NCBI GenBank assembly: GCA_009838765.1
Contig: VXQX01000068.1
Location: 32,302 to 96,301 of the forward strand
Direction of reading: 5' to 3'
Length of the DNA: 64,000 bases
Source of the DNA: Gemmatimonadales bacterium
GTDB taxonomy: Bacteria > Gemmatimonadota > Gemmatimonadetes > Palauibacterales > Palauibacteraceae
The translations under genes were made by a program, and so were the position numbers. Shown in pieces: positions 8,144-17,471 of this stretch. How positions within the stretch are numbered: the first letter of the stretch is position 1; every line of letters starts with the position of its first letter. The notes under the pieces are model-generated. The model was not told the DNA's origin, did no database searches, and worked only from the letters and a program-made list of their open reading frames with translations.

Positions 8144-9661
8144 TCAAGATATCTCTGCAGAAAAGCAACGCGCATAGAGCGCCTCGACCCGCTCCACCTC
8201 ATCCGCCGTCAATCGCTTGAACTCGCGGGTGCGCGCCCGCCTGGACAGCGTGCCGTGATTCTGCCGGAGGGACCTGGACAGCAGGTCGATGGTCCGGCCC
8301 GGCATGTCCGCGACTTCCTCCTGGACCCGTCGCGAGAACTCGTCGTACTTCTCCAGGTATTCGACTTCTCCGGGGAGATCCCGTGTCACCGTCTCTTCCA
8401 CACAGCTATACAGAAACTCGGCGTGAGCCGTCGCGTCAAAGAACCGGTAGAAGTCGGCCGTTTCGTTCAGGACCTCGACGTTGTGTCCACTCGTCGCGCG
8501 CCATTCAACCAGGGGCACAACTCTCGAGGAGTAGCTCCGGAGAACCTCGCGGTACTCCGAGATCCGCCTGAGCATCGGCACGCTCACCGGAAACACCAGG
8601 CTTGGCGGACTATAGCCCGCACGGGAGAGGACGTGATGGACCAACCACCGGTGGAGGCGCCCGTTCCCGTCTTCGAAGGGATGGATGTACACGAACCCGA
8701 AGGACAGGGCCGCCGCGGATATGACGGGATCGACCGACGTTTCTTCCGCCATCCGGCCATACTCGACCATCCCCCGCATCAGATCCGGAAGGTCTTCCGG
8801 GCGTGCACTGATGTGTTCCGGGATCGGGTTACTGGTGCGCCGGTCCCGCTCACCGATCCACCCCCCCTCGGTCCGGACCCCGAGTTTGACGAATCTCGAG
8901 TCCCCGATCACGAGTTCCTGAAGGCGCTCCAGTTCATCGACCTCAAGGTCTCGCTGGCCGGCCTCGCCGATCGCCTGGCCCCAACGGAGCCCACGATCCG
9001 GCGTCGGGTGCTCGCCCTCGATCTGAAACGATGCCTGGCTGTCCTCGAGGAGTAGAAACGCCGCGGCGCGCCGAACGATATCCGGAGGGGTACGACCAAC
9101 GACAACTTGAGCCTGCTCGCCGAGGCGCATGTCCGAATAGCGCTCAAGCTCGGGAGTCCGCCGGACGAGCGGACAGAACCGGTTCGTACCGGGCAGGTTG
9201 TTGCGCACACGATGCCGTCGTGAGAGAGGGCCGCTCGCCGAAGCAAACTGTTGCTTCGGATCCACCACCGGAACGGCCTTCACCGTCCCGGCGTCGGGAA
9301 GATCCAGGCGCGTGTCCAGCAGCCATTCGTACAGGAACCAGATGCGGCGGGCGTAGGCGCCCGTTGGCTTGGCACGCACCATACGCGCGATCTCTCGCGG
9401 GTCGATCTGCCTGAAGAGAGCAGCGAGGACCCCCAAGCTCACCCCCTCCCACTTCAAAGCGAACTCGAGGTGTCCTCGAAGACTCTCCTCCGGGGCGTAG
9501 CCCGGAGAAAGCAACATCCACTCGCGTGTCGAGGTGGGGCGATGACGCTTGGCGATGGCAGCCATCCGTGGCGGCAGCGGAACTTCAAGGTCGTACCGCG
9601 CGATGAGCGCAGCGTAACCCGCAGGTTGCCCGGGTTCTGGAGGCCGCCATCGGAAGTTCAT
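8144..9661 (-). CDS. Fic family protein (larger, second copy)
   Basis: 505 residues from ATG 9661; an in-frame GTG seven codons upstream is the alternative, but that GTGAA belongs to the upstream repeat motif. The catalytic motif H-P-F-E-D-G-N-G-R-L-H-R begins at His327. An inhibitory motif S-F-Q-I-E-G lies near residue 210, so this is also a self-inhibited class II Fic enzyme, predicted to AMPylate a protein target. It has a long (~180-residue) N-terminal extension and a C-terminal helical region ending in a possible DNA-binding segment (S-L-R-Q-N-H-G-T-L-S-R-R). It is not a close copy of the Fic gene at 3363, but shares with it an A+T-rich repeat array immediately upstream. Confidence 0.88.
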   Translation of the reverse strand: MNFRWRPPEPGQPAGYAALIARYDLEVPLPPRMAAIAKRHRPTSTREWMLLSPGYAPEESLRGHLEFALKWEGVSLGVLAALFRQIDPREIARMVRAKPTGAYARRIWFLYEWLLDTRLDLPDAGTVKAVPVVDPKQQFASASGPLSRRHRVRNNLPGTNRFCPLVRRTPELERYSDMRLGEQAQVVVGRTPPDIVRRAAAFLLLEDSQASFQIEGEHPTPDRGLRWGQAIGEAGQRDLEVDELERLQELVIGDSRFVKLGVRTEGGWIGERDRRTSNPIPEHISARPEDLPDLMRGMVEYGRMAEETSVDPVISAAALSFGFVYIHPFEDGNGRLHRWLVHHVLSRAGYSPPSLVFPVSVPMLRRISEYREVLRSYSSRVVPLVEWRATSGHNVEVLNETADFYRFFDATAHAEFLYSCVEETVTRDLPGEVEYLEKYDEFSRRVQEEVADMPGRTIDLLSRSLRQNHGTLSRRARTREFKRLTADEVERVEALYARCFSAEIS

Positions 9662-9677
9662 GGAAGAAATCGCATCG

Positions 9678-9900
9678 TTCACAGAGTTGCCGTTCTCGCG
9701 AGAAAACCTTCACGGATCGCCGAAAACTATCACAAATCTAGCTAATCGCAAGAAAAGATTCACAATTTTTCCCGTATGGGGAAAAAAGATCACAAATGGA
9801 CCCCAATCGTCAAAAATCTTTCGCGGATTTGCGAATCGTTTCACGATGAGCGCCAAACGCCAAGAAACCTTCACGGACTCTTGCAGATCTCTTCACGGAT
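9678..9900. repeat. Helically phased GAAAA-TCAC motif array upstream of second Fic gene
   Basis: Nine copies of a short motif, consensus GAAAA-N3-TCAC-N2-AT on the plus strand, lie between the Fic start and the end of the helicase gene. The CAC (or CGC) cores start at 9680, 9711, 9731, 9761, 9791, 9822, 9842, 9872 and 9894, so spacings are 31, 20, 30, 30, 31, 20, 30 and 22 bases: near-integral numbers of helical turns. In most copies an A-tract begins eight or nine bases before the core. The region is strikingly A+T-rich for this genome. It is best read as a phased operator or intrinsically bent DNA controlling the Fic gene. No credible gene is present in it. Confidence 0.75.
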
Positions 9901-9929
9901 GAGCGGCACGCAAAAAAACGCGCACCGAA

Positions 9930-12900
9930 TCAGGCGGGCGGCTCCCCCGGCATCGGGACGAGCGCGTTGGGGTGGGTGAAGTGCAGGCCCACGGCGACCC
10001 GGCCGGCCATGCTTGAGGCGGCCGCTCGGTACACGTCGGCCTGGATCCGGTAGCTGCGGGCCGCGCGCGGCGCGTGCGCCGCCGTGATGTCGTGCGTCTT
10101 GAAATCGATGACGAGGGCATCCAGTCCGTCGTCCAGGCCGAGGGCTCCAGCCAGGCGGGAAGGCGCGGGGCCGGGGCCGGGGCCGGGGCCGGCGAGACGC
10201 CGGTACAAGTCGAACGCGCCGAACCGCCAGTCCCGTGCGCCCACGAGGTGCGTGAAGGTGAGTTCCTTCCAGTAGTCGCGGCCGAGTTCGCCCTCCGTGT
10301 ACCAGGCCCACTCGTCGCTGGCGGCCACCCGGCGGATCTCCTCCTCCAGTTGTTCGCGGTATTCGCTGCCCGGACGGAGCATGGCTTCGAGTTCGGGCTC
10401 GTCCAGCGAACCGATGGTCTCTTCGACGACGCGCGCGATCTCGGCCTCCGCCTCCAGCCGCTCCAGCGCGCCGTGGATGATCTGGCCCCGGACGAGGGCT
10501 GGGAGTCCCGCTTTCTCCGCCGAGGCTTCGGGCGCGAAGTGCCATGGGGCGAGGGCGCCGTGCCTGTACCGGCGCTCCCATTCTTCCGGATCTTCCTCCA
10601 GGAGCATGAGTTCGGTCGCCGAGCGGGTCCAGCGCAGCGGCGGCTCGGGGAGCGGCTGGATCAACGCCGGCGGCGTCGCCGTCTCGTACCGGTCCAGCCA
10701 CTCCAGCGTCGGCGGGCGGCTCGTCCGCGGGACGGCCGGCGTGTCCGCGTGGCTCCGCACTTCGGCCTCGCCATGGGCGAGCCACCGGTCGTACCCCTTC
10801 CCCCCGTCCCTCGGGCCGACGATGATCAGGCGGTCGCGAGCCCGCGTCGCGACCACGTACAGGAGCCGCGCCTCCTCCGCCGTCGCCTCGAGTTCCTCGC
10901 GGCGCAGGATCCGGTTGCCGCGCACCCCCCGATCGGACGCCTTGAGGCAGAAGAAAGGTCCGAGGTCGGGGTCGGACCAGAACTCGTTCGTGGGCGGGCT
11001 CCAGAGCCGCCGGTCGACGCCGACCAGGAAGACGACCGGCCACTCCAATCCCTTTGCCTGATGGATCGTCGACAGCGTGACGACATCGTCGTCCTTCGAA
11101 TAGAGGGGCGCCTGCGGAAGCCCGATGTCGCGGTTCGTCGAGCGATCCCATACCTCGAAGAAGGTGGAGAGGTCGTGCGCGCGATGGGACTCCGCGAAGT
11201 GGATGAGACTCTGGAGGTTCGCGAGGACCTCCTCCGCGCCCTCCATGAGCAGCACGTGCAGACGGTATCCGGTGCGTTCGAGCAGTTCCTCGATGACTTC
11301 GTCCAGCGCGAGCCGCGGCGCGAGCTGACGCAGGTCTTCGAGGACCGAGAGCCCATCCTCCAGCGCCCGGCGCTCGATCTCGGCCAACTGCGGGTGATCC
11401 GGGGCCTCCGGCCATTCCCCCTCCTCCAGCCATCGCTTCGCTTGGCGCAGGAGCGGCCCCCCGCGTTGCAGCAGGCGGATGCGGGCGATCGTCTCATCCC
11501 GTAGACCCACGAAGGGCGAGCGGAGGTAGCCGAAGGCACGCAGGTCGTCGCGCTCGTTCCCGATCAGCCGGAGCGCGTTGAGGACATCGAGGATCTCCTG
11601 GCGTTCCCCGAGGTGCGTGATGCCGGCCACGAAGTAGGGGATGCCGCAGCGCTTGAGCGCCGTCTCGAAGTGTTCGAGCCCGGTACGGGCGCGGTACAGG
11701 AGGGCGATGTCCCGGAACGCCACTGGACGAAGCGCGCCGGTGTCGGGATCGCGGACTTCGTCGCGGCCCACGGACGCGAGGATCCGGGAGGCGATGCGGC
11801 CGGCCTCGGATTCGCGGCGCTCGGCTACGTTCTTCCCCCGGGCCGGGATCCACTCGACGCCGGCCTGCTCATGACCGTCAACGCCCGCCACGAGGTCCGC
11901 GTAGTCGATCCGGCTGGGCAATTCCTCGTCGGCGAGCGCGTCGCCCGTCTCGTCCATCGAGGCGCGGCTGACGACGTTCACGAAGTCGACGATCGGGGGG
12001 GCGCTGCGGAAGTTCCGCGGGAGGTCGAGGATCTCGCCGCGCTCGGCAAAATCGTCGGCCACTGCGTTCCAGACGGAGATGTCGGCACCGCGAAAGCGGT
12101 AGATGCTCTGCTTCGGATCGCCGACGAGAAAGAGTTGGGGACGCTCGATCCCGCGCCCGATTGCGAAAGCGATGTCGCGCTGCGTGAAGTCGGTGTCCTG
12201 GAACTCGTCGATGATGAGCATGCGGTAGCGGTCCCGGATTGCGGCCAGCGCGGCGGCGCCGTCGGGGCCGAGCAGGAGATCGGCCGCCCCCAGGACGAGG
12301 CTGTCGAAGTCGCGCCGGTTCTCTTCCTGGAGCCAGGCGTCCCAGCGCGTGCGGGCTTCGAGTGCCAGTTCGACGAGTTGCGAGCAGATTTCGAGCGCAG
12401 CGTCGTCCTTTTCTTCGCTCTCGGGGACCAGGCCCTTCACCGCCGGCACGTCGAGGCCGGAACTTTCTGGCGCAAAGAGGTCGAGCGTCCCGTCACTCGC
12501 CGGCGGCGGGGCGGTGGGGAGCCATCCCGCGTAGCGCCGGTCCCGCCACCTCAGGTCGCGGACCACATTCCGGACGTGGCCGATCGCGCCCTTGGAGTGC
12601 TGCCAGCCCGTGAGCTTCCATCGACGCACGATCGATCGGGCCGCGGGGTTTCCCTCTTCGAGCCTGTCGAGCAGGAGCGTCTTGATGAGTTCGTCCTGCT
12701 CGGCCCACGCCTCGTCTTCATCGAGGATCTCGAAGGTCGGATCGATGCCCAGGCGCAGCGCGTGTTCGCGGAGCAACTCGCCGCAGAAGGAGTGGATGGT
12801 GCCGACCGAGGCGCGGTCGATCTCCCAGCGCAGTTCGTCCGCGCGCGACGAGGCCTCGATCCGCTTCCGGAGCTGCCGCTTGAGATCGTAGGCTGCCTTC

Positions 12901-13124
12901 TCCGTGAACGTGATGGCGGCGATCTCGTCCAGTCGGCAGCGGACCGCGGGCGGCGCGAGGGGCTCCCCCGTCTCCCCGTTCACGCCGAAGGGGAGGCCGA
13001 GCCGCCACATGATCTTCCCGACCACGGTGGTCGTCTTGCCCGTGCCGGCGTTGGCGACGAGCAGCGTGTCGTCCTCCGACCGGATCGCGCGCACCTGCTC
13101 CGGAGTCCACCGGATCTCAGCCAC
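9930..13124 (-). CDS. AddA-like UvrD-type helicase with C-terminal PD-(D/E)XK nuclease
   Basis: 1064 residues from GTG 13124, overlapping the upstream nuclease gene by eight bases. It is an ATP-dependent 3'-5' helicase/nuclease expected to process double-strand breaks with its partner. Walker A (A-N-A-G-T-G-K-T) is at residues 24-31; the DEXX-box motif II reads L-I-I-D-E-F-Q-D-T; the motif V/VI region contains T-I-H-Q-A-K-G-L-E-W and V-A-T-R-A-R. Near the C-terminus, V-I-D-F-K-T-H supplies the D-x-K of a RecB-type nuclease. Just before it a G-P-G-P-G-P-G-P linker is encoded by four perfect GGGGCC hexamers at 10167-10190. The family resemblance is to AddA/RecB; which of those names applies is uncertain. 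Confidence 0.9.
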   Translation of the reverse strand: MAEIRWTPEQVRAIRSEDDTLLVANAGTGKTTTVVGKIMWRLGLPFGVNGETGEPLAPPAVRCRLDEIAAITFTEKAAYDLKRQLRKRIEASSRADELRWEIDRASVGTIHSFCGELLREHALRLGIDPTFEILDEDEAWAEQDELIKTLLLDRLEEGNPAARSIVRRWKLTGWQHSKGAIGHVRNVVRDLRWRDRRYAGWLPTAPPPASDGTLDLFAPESSGLDVPAVKGLVPESEEKDDAALEICSQLVELALEARTRWDAWLQEENRRDFDSLVLGAADLLLGPDGAAALAAIRDRYRMLIIDEFQDTDFTQRDIAFAIGRGIERPQLFLVGDPKQSIYRFRGADISVWNAVADDFAERGEILDLPRNFRSAPPIVDFVNVVSRASMDETGDALADEELPSRIDYADLVAGVDGHEQAGVEWIPARGKNVAERRESEAGRIASRILASVGRDEVRDPDTGALRPVAFRDIALLYRARTGLEHFETALKRCGIPYFVAGITHLGERQEILDVLNALRLIGNERDDLRAFGYLRSPFVGLRDETIARIRLLQRGGPLLRQAKRWLEEGEWPEAPDHPQLAEIERRALEDGLSVLEDLRQLAPRLALDEVIEELLERTGYRLHVLLMEGAEEVLANLQSLIHFAESHRAHDLSTFFEVWDRSTNRDIGLPQAPLYSKDDDVVTLSTIHQAKGLEWPVVFLVGVDRRLWSPPTNEFWSDPDLGPFFCLKASDRGVRGNRILRREELEATAEEARLLYVVATRARDRLIIVGPRDGGKGYDRWLAHGEAEVRSHADTPAVPRTSRPPTLEWLDRYETATPPALIQPLPEPPLRWTRSATELMLLEEDPEEWERRYRHGALAPWHFAPEASAEKAGLPALVRGQIIHGALERLEAEAEIARVVEETIGSLDEPELEAMLRPGSEYREQLEEEIRRVAASDEWAWYTEGELGRDYWKELTFTHLVGARDWRFGAFDLYRRLAGPGPGPGPAPSRLAGALGLDDGLDALVIDFKTHDITAAHAPRAARSYRIQADVYRAAASSMAGRVAVGLHFTHPNALVPMPGEPPA
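10167..10190. repeat. GGGGCC hexanucleotide tandem repeat within the AddA-like gene
   Basis: Four exact tandem copies of the hexamer GGGGCC, in frame, encoding an alternating Gly-Pro linker between the helicase body and the nuclease motif. A related, shorter GGCCCC run (about 15502-15515) sits inside the partner AddB-like gene and encodes Gly-Ala repeats. Changes in copy number would alter linker length by two residues without a frameshift. Confidence 0.8.
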
Positions 13125-16100
13125 CGGCGCCCTCCCCGCGATCCCGGATGTCGCCTCCGAAGTTGTTCCCGAAATCGTTGAAGCGGTGGCCCTCCGTGAG
13201 CCGGGCGTGATTGCGGCGGATCTCCGGCCCGGGATCCCAGAACTCCCAGCCGCCCTTCCACGACGCGACACACTCGAAACAGCCGCTCCGCACTCGGGCG
13301 GGGATCGTGAGCGCGAGCGACAGGGCTCGCTCGTACCTCGCCGAGCCGAAGTCGACCTTGCCCCCGTTCAGCGGTTTCCCCGGCTTCCTGATGGCCCGAT
13401 AGCGGCTGGATCCCATCTCGTAGCCGCGGTCGGCCAGCACCTGCGTGTAGAGGACGCCCTGGAGCGCCGTTGCATCGTCGAAGCTCGGCGCGCCGGGGAT
13501 CCGGCTGCTCTTGTAGTCGAGCACGTGATGGACACCGGCCCCCGCCCCCACCTGATCCACCCGGTCGATGCTGCCGCGGAGGCGCAGGCGCGATACCCGC
13601 CCCCGCACATCTTCGCCCTCCACGAACGTCCGATCGTCGTCCCAACCGAATCGCAGTTCGGTGTGGACGGGGCGTTCGCCGTCCTCCGACATGTGTACGA
13701 GTTCCCAGGCGATGTAGTCTCGCACCCCCGTCGCGATCCCTTCGCGGGTCTGCTCCCAGAGGGCGGCGACGCCGAGCCACTCGCCCTTCGCCGCGCGTTC
13801 GGCGCATACCTCCTCGGAGATCTCCGCGAGGCGGTGCTCGGCGGGGCCGGCGAGGGAGGTCGGAAGCCGATCCATGACTTCGGCGTAGAATCGCTCGAGT
13901 ATCTCGTGCGCCACGCTGCCGAAGGTGAGCGGCGTCGTCTCCTCCTCCGCCTCCTCCACACCTTCGAGTCGGAGCAGGCGTTCGATGAAGAAGGTGAAGG
14001 GGGACCGTGCGTAGGCTTCGAGCTGGCCCGCTGACCACGGGTAGTCGTCGTCGTAGCGGCGCTCCAGCTCCCGCAGTACGTCGGGGTCGCGCAGGTGGCC
14101 GTTCCACGGGTTCGGGCGAAAGGCGGGGTGCAGAACGCTGGCGTCGCTCGATGGCGGCGCGGGCAGGAGGAATCCGGGATAGCGCTCGAGCCCGGGGCCG
14201 CGATGGGTCTCGGCCGCGGCCGCCACGATCGCGCGCGAGAGGCGTCCGGGGCGGGCCGGGGCGATGCGGGGTCGCTCCGTCGAGTCGGGGGCTCCGAGCG
14301 TACGGTACAGGGAGAAGGCAGCCCGCCGATCGGCTTCCGCCGGCGTCATGGGCTCTCCGTCGTCCGACGGGCGCCGGACTCTGGGCAATTCGGCCGCGTC
14401 CTCGTGTGGGGGGACCATGAGCGACGGAAGGAGCGGCGTGCCCCCCGCGTCGGTGGTGCGGTAGCTGATGCAGACCGGGCCAGCCTGCTGCGTGACCGCG
14501 CGCCACAGCCCGCGCTCGCGGCGCAGCGTCTCGTCCCGGTGGGCCAGCGGCAACCCGAGGGCCGCGAGGCGGCGGCGCTCCGTGTCCGTGAACACGCCCG
14601 TGGCGCCCCCCGCGCGGGGGAACTCGCGGTCGTTCGCATGCACGACGAAGGTGTGGGCGAAGGGCACGAGCGCGGCGTCGTGCGCCTCCAGCACCTGGAC
14701 ACCCTTCTGTCCGGGCGTCGAGAGTACGAGTTCGTTCGCCTGCAACAGCTTGCCGAGCAGCGCGTGCCACCCCGCCGGCGGGAGCGGGTCGTCCGGGTGG
14801 TCGAGCTCCCTCCACTCCCGCAGCAGTCGTTCCAGGAGAAGGATTCCGCGCTGGTCGGAGCGCACGACCTCCCACCGTTCCTCGACCGGGTCGCACACGC
14901 GGCGCCTCAGCCGGAACACGCCGCGATCCTCCCTGAGGAGCGCGAGCGTGAGGTCGATCCAGTCCGCCTCGGAGCGGGCGTCGGCGAGCGGGTCGAGCAC
15001 CTCCCGCAAGGCGCCAAAGGCCTCGATGTCCTTCTCCACACGATCGAGGAAGAGCCCCCGTCTGCGGACCTCGCGCGCCCTATTCTCGACGAGCGGACGC
15101 AACTGCTCGAGGGCGCCGGTCCAGCTCTCGAGCCCCACCACGCGCCGGAGCGCCGCGATGGCGTCGATGCTGCGCAGATCGACGCGCGTGTCGAAGTAGG
15201 GGTGCGCGAGGAGGGCGCGCAGAGATCGGTAGTCCCAGTTCCGCCCGGCGCCCCGCAGCACGAGCAGGAGCGCTCTGAGCGCCGGGATCTCGTCCAGCGG
15301 CGTCCGGATGCGGGCCGTGGCGGAGACGCCCGCCCGCCGCAACGCCCGGTACGCGCGGTGTGTGTTCTCGCGACCGGACCTCGCGACGACGGCGACCTGA
15401 TGCGGTTCTGCCGTCCCCGCCACCAGAATCTCCTTGACCTGCCGTGCCACCCAGGCCATCTCGCGCGCGGCATCCGGCACCGGCTGCACGGTCACCGGCC
15501 CGGCCCCGGCCCCGGCACCTTCGCCACCATCTTCGCCACCATCGCGGGAGACGCCGATCACCTCGATTCGGGTCGCCAGCGTATCGAAGAACGGATCCGG
15601 TTCAGACTCCCGCGGAAGGTAGAGATGGACGTCCACCTCCTCCTGCCGGGAGAGGGCCTCGAGCATGCGGCGGCGCGTGCGGGGGCTCGCGATGCTGTAC
15701 ACGTGCAACTCCCGCGCGCCACCGATGGCCGCAGCCAGCCCATCCGCCTCGATCCGCTCCGCGATGCGGGCATTCACCGAGCGCCGGTCGAGAAACCCGC
15801 GCTTCTCGAGCGAATCGAGGTACGCGCGGTAGACCTCTACGGCCCATCGGTTGCGGCGTCGTGCGAAGTCGTCACCCCCCAGCCGATCCAGCGCCCGTTC
15901 GAGCCGCTCCGGCGACACGCCCTCCGGCAGCAGGTCGCCGAACAGCCGGTCGAGCATGTGTCCGCGGATCACGCCGTCGCCCCGGCCGGGCTCCCGCCCG
16001 AGGATCCGCCGCCCCTCCCGCGCCGCGTGCCGGCTCACCAGCCGGCGGCGCGTGAGGAGCCCGACGGACTTCTCCCGGATGCCGAAGCGGTCGGTCAACT

Positions 16101-16317
16101 CCCCGAACAGCGTGACGGGGGGATCGAGCCACCCGGGGAGCCCACGTTCATGCGCGGCCTCGAACAGGAGATCCCGCAGGTTTCGGTGGTTGAGCCAGAT
16201 CCACGCGCGCGCGCCCGTGCCCGACTCGGCCGGTGCGGCGGCCTCCGCCAGAAAACGGTCGACGCACCCCTCCCACAGTGGGGCCGCCGCCGGCGCTCGC
16301 ACTACGTTGAGAGGCAC
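13117..16317 (-). CDS. AddB-like PD-(D/E)XK nuclease, helicase-inactive partner
   Basis: 1066 residues from GTG 16317. The N-terminal two thirds resemble an inactivated UvrD-type helicase with no Walker A motif, as in AddB. The C-terminal ~270 residues carry a RecB-type nuclease: the S-A-G-Q-L-E-A-Y-A-R-S-P-F-T-F-F entry helix, G-S-V-A-H-E, then G-S-I-D-R-V-D and V-L-D-Y-K-S-S with the catalytic Asp and Lys. In iron-sulfur AddB proteins a cysteine precedes P-F in the entry helix; here it is serine, and the usual C-terminal three-cysteine cluster is not seen, so the [4Fe-4S] staple appears to be missing. The overlap with the helicase gene indicates a two-subunit recombination or repair nuclease. 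Confidence 0.87.
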   Translation of the reverse strand: MPLNVVRAPAAAPLWEGCVDRFLAEAAAPAESGTGARAWIWLNHRNLRDLLFEAAHERGLPGWLDPPVTLFGELTDRFGIREKSVGLLTRRRLVSRHAAREGRRILGREPGRGDGVIRGHMLDRLFGDLLPEGVSPERLERALDRLGGDDFARRRNRWAVEVYRAYLDSLEKRGFLDRRSVNARIAERIEADGLAAAIGGARELHVYSIASPRTRRRMLEALSRQEEVDVHLYLPRESEPDPFFDTLATRIEVIGVSRDGGEDGGEGAGAGAGPVTVQPVPDAAREMAWVARQVKEILVAGTAEPHQVAVVARSGRENTHRAYRALRRAGVSATARIRTPLDEIPALRALLLVLRGAGRNWDYRSLRALLAHPYFDTRVDLRSIDAIAALRRVVGLESWTGALEQLRPLVENRAREVRRRGLFLDRVEKDIEAFGALREVLDPLADARSEADWIDLTLALLREDRGVFRLRRRVCDPVEERWEVVRSDQRGILLLERLLREWRELDHPDDPLPPAGWHALLGKLLQANELVLSTPGQKGVQVLEAHDAALVPFAHTFVVHANDREFPRAGGATGVFTDTERRRLAALGLPLAHRDETLRRERGLWRAVTQQAGPVCISYRTTDAGGTPLLPSLMVPPHEDAAELPRVRRPSDDGEPMTPAEADRRAAFSLYRTLGAPDSTERPRIAPARPGRLSRAIVAAAAETHRGPGLERYPGFLLPAPPSSDASVLHPAFRPNPWNGHLRDPDVLRELERRYDDDYPWSAGQLEAYARSPFTFFIERLLRLEGVEEAEEETTPLTFGSVAHEILERFYAEVMDRLPTSLAGPAEHRLAEISEEVCAERAAKGEWLGVAALWEQTREGIATGVRDYIAWELVHMSEDGERPVHTELRFGWDDDRTFVEGEDVRGRVSRLRLRGSIDRVDQVGAGAGVHHVLDYKSSRIPGAPSFDDATALQGVLYTQVLADRGYEMGSSRYRAIRKPGKPLNGGKVDFGSARYERALSLALTIPARVRSGCFECVASWKGGWEFWDPGPEIRRNHARLTEGHRFNDFGNNFGGDIRDRGEGAGG

Positions 16318-16397
16318 CCGTCAGGTTCCGGATGAGTCGATGGTTCACTCCTCGGCGTGGAATTCAAGCCCGACGGTTGTCACGAACGGCTGTCGCG

Positions 16398-17354
16398 TCA
16401 AGCGGCGAACGAGGCCGTGAAAGAGTTTCGGGCGAGCGTTTGGATGTCGTCGGTCGAGAGGTCGACGGCCTCGGCGACCCGCCGGAAGTTCTCGTTGATG
16501 TAGCCGCCGAAGTAGGCCGGGTCGTCGGAGTTCACGGTCGCGAGGAGGCCGAGGTCCAGCATGCGCTTGATCGGGTGGGCGGCGAGGTCATCCACGACGC
16601 GGAGTTCGAGGTTCGACAGCGGGCATACCGTGAGCGGGATCCGGTCCTCGCGCAGGCGGGCCACCAGGGCGTCGTCCTCCAGGGCGCGGTTGCCGTGGTC
16701 GATGCGCTCCACGCCGAGGATGTCGAGCGCTTCCCACACGTACTCCGGCGGACCCTCCTCCCCCGCGTGGGCAACGAGCCGGAGGCCCATGTCGCGCGCC
16801 GCCTCGAACACGCGCGCGAACTTCGAGGGCGGGTGGCCGACCTCGCTCGAATCCAGACCCACGCCCAGCAGCCGGTCCCGGCACGGTTCCGCGGCCTCGA
16901 GCGTCTCGAACGCCTCCGTCTCGGTGAGGTGTCGCAGGAAACAGAGGATGAGGGAGACGCTCACGCCGCGCTCCCTTGAGCAGTCGCTGGCCCGCTCGAG
17001 GCCGTCCATCAGCGCTCGCAGCGATACGCCGCGTGCGGTGTGCGCCTGCGGGTCGAAGAACATCTCGACGTGGACGACGTTGTCCGCGGCCGCCCGCCGC
17101 AGGTAGGCGTCGGCGAGCGCGAAGAAATCGTCCTCCGTCCGCAGGACGCTCATCCCCTCGTAGTAAAGGTCGAGAAACTCCTGGAGGTTGCGGAACGAAT
17201 AGGCCCGGCGGACCTCGTCGACATCGCCGTAGGGCAGCGACACCCCGTTCCGGCGGGCGAGGTCGAACATCATCTCCGGCTCCAGCGAGCCTTCGACGTG
17301 GATGTGGAGTTCCGCCTTGGGCGTGTTCCGGATGACTTCGTTCAGGTTCGGCAT
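16398..17354 (-). CDS. Adenosine deaminase family protein, probably adenine deaminase
   Basis: 318 residues from ATG 17354. The zinc amidohydrolase motifs are complete: H17-I-H19-V-E-G, H-A-G-E-E-G at His196, I-D-H-G-N, and N-S-D-D-P near residue 275. The segments L-T-V-C-P-L-S-N-L-E-L and N-S-D-D-P-A-Y-F-G-G-Y resemble the bacterial/fungal adenine aminohydrolases (the Aah1-like branch) more than classical adenosine deaminases. Predicted reaction: adenine to hypoxanthine plus ammonia, in the cytoplasm. This would connect with the AzgA permease at 6.8-8.1 kb. It starts 117 bases from a divergent transporter gene, a likely shared control region. Confidence 0.87.
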   Translation of the reverse strand: MPNLNEVIRNTPKAELHIHVEGSLEPEMMFDLARRNGVSLPYGDVDEVRRAYSFRNLQEFLDLYYEGMSVLRTEDDFFALADAYLRRAAADNVVHVEMFFDPQAHTARGVSLRALMDGLERASDCSRERGVSVSLILCFLRHLTETEAFETLEAAEPCRDRLLGVGLDSSEVGHPPSKFARVFEAARDMGLRLVAHAGEEGPPEYVWEALDILGVERIDHGNRALEDDALVARLREDRIPLTVCPLSNLELRVVDDLAAHPIKRMLDLGLLATVNSDDPAYFGGYINENFRRVAEAVDLSTDDIQTLARNSFTASFAA

Positions 17355-17471
17355 GGCTTGCGTCTGGTGGCCTCTCGTCACGACGGGGTAGGTTGGATCG
17401 TCGAACTCATGCAGGGCCAGCCCACGGGCTGCCAGGCCCCTGCCCGGATAACGCCCGACTGGACACGTCCC

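Noticed and set aside
3363..9661. Fic toxin-antitoxin pairs with separate antitoxin genes
   Set aside because: Both Fic proteins contain the inhibitory S-x3-E-G motif internally, and no small partner gene lies beside them.
3154..9900. CRISPR array at either repeat region
   Set aside because: Units are degenerate, 20-40 bases apart, with no uniform repeat plus unique-spacer structure and no cas genes.
9660..9902. 80-residue plus-strand reading frame across the phased array
   Set aside because: Its repetitive translation is produced by the motif array; it has no ribosome site and no recognisable domain.
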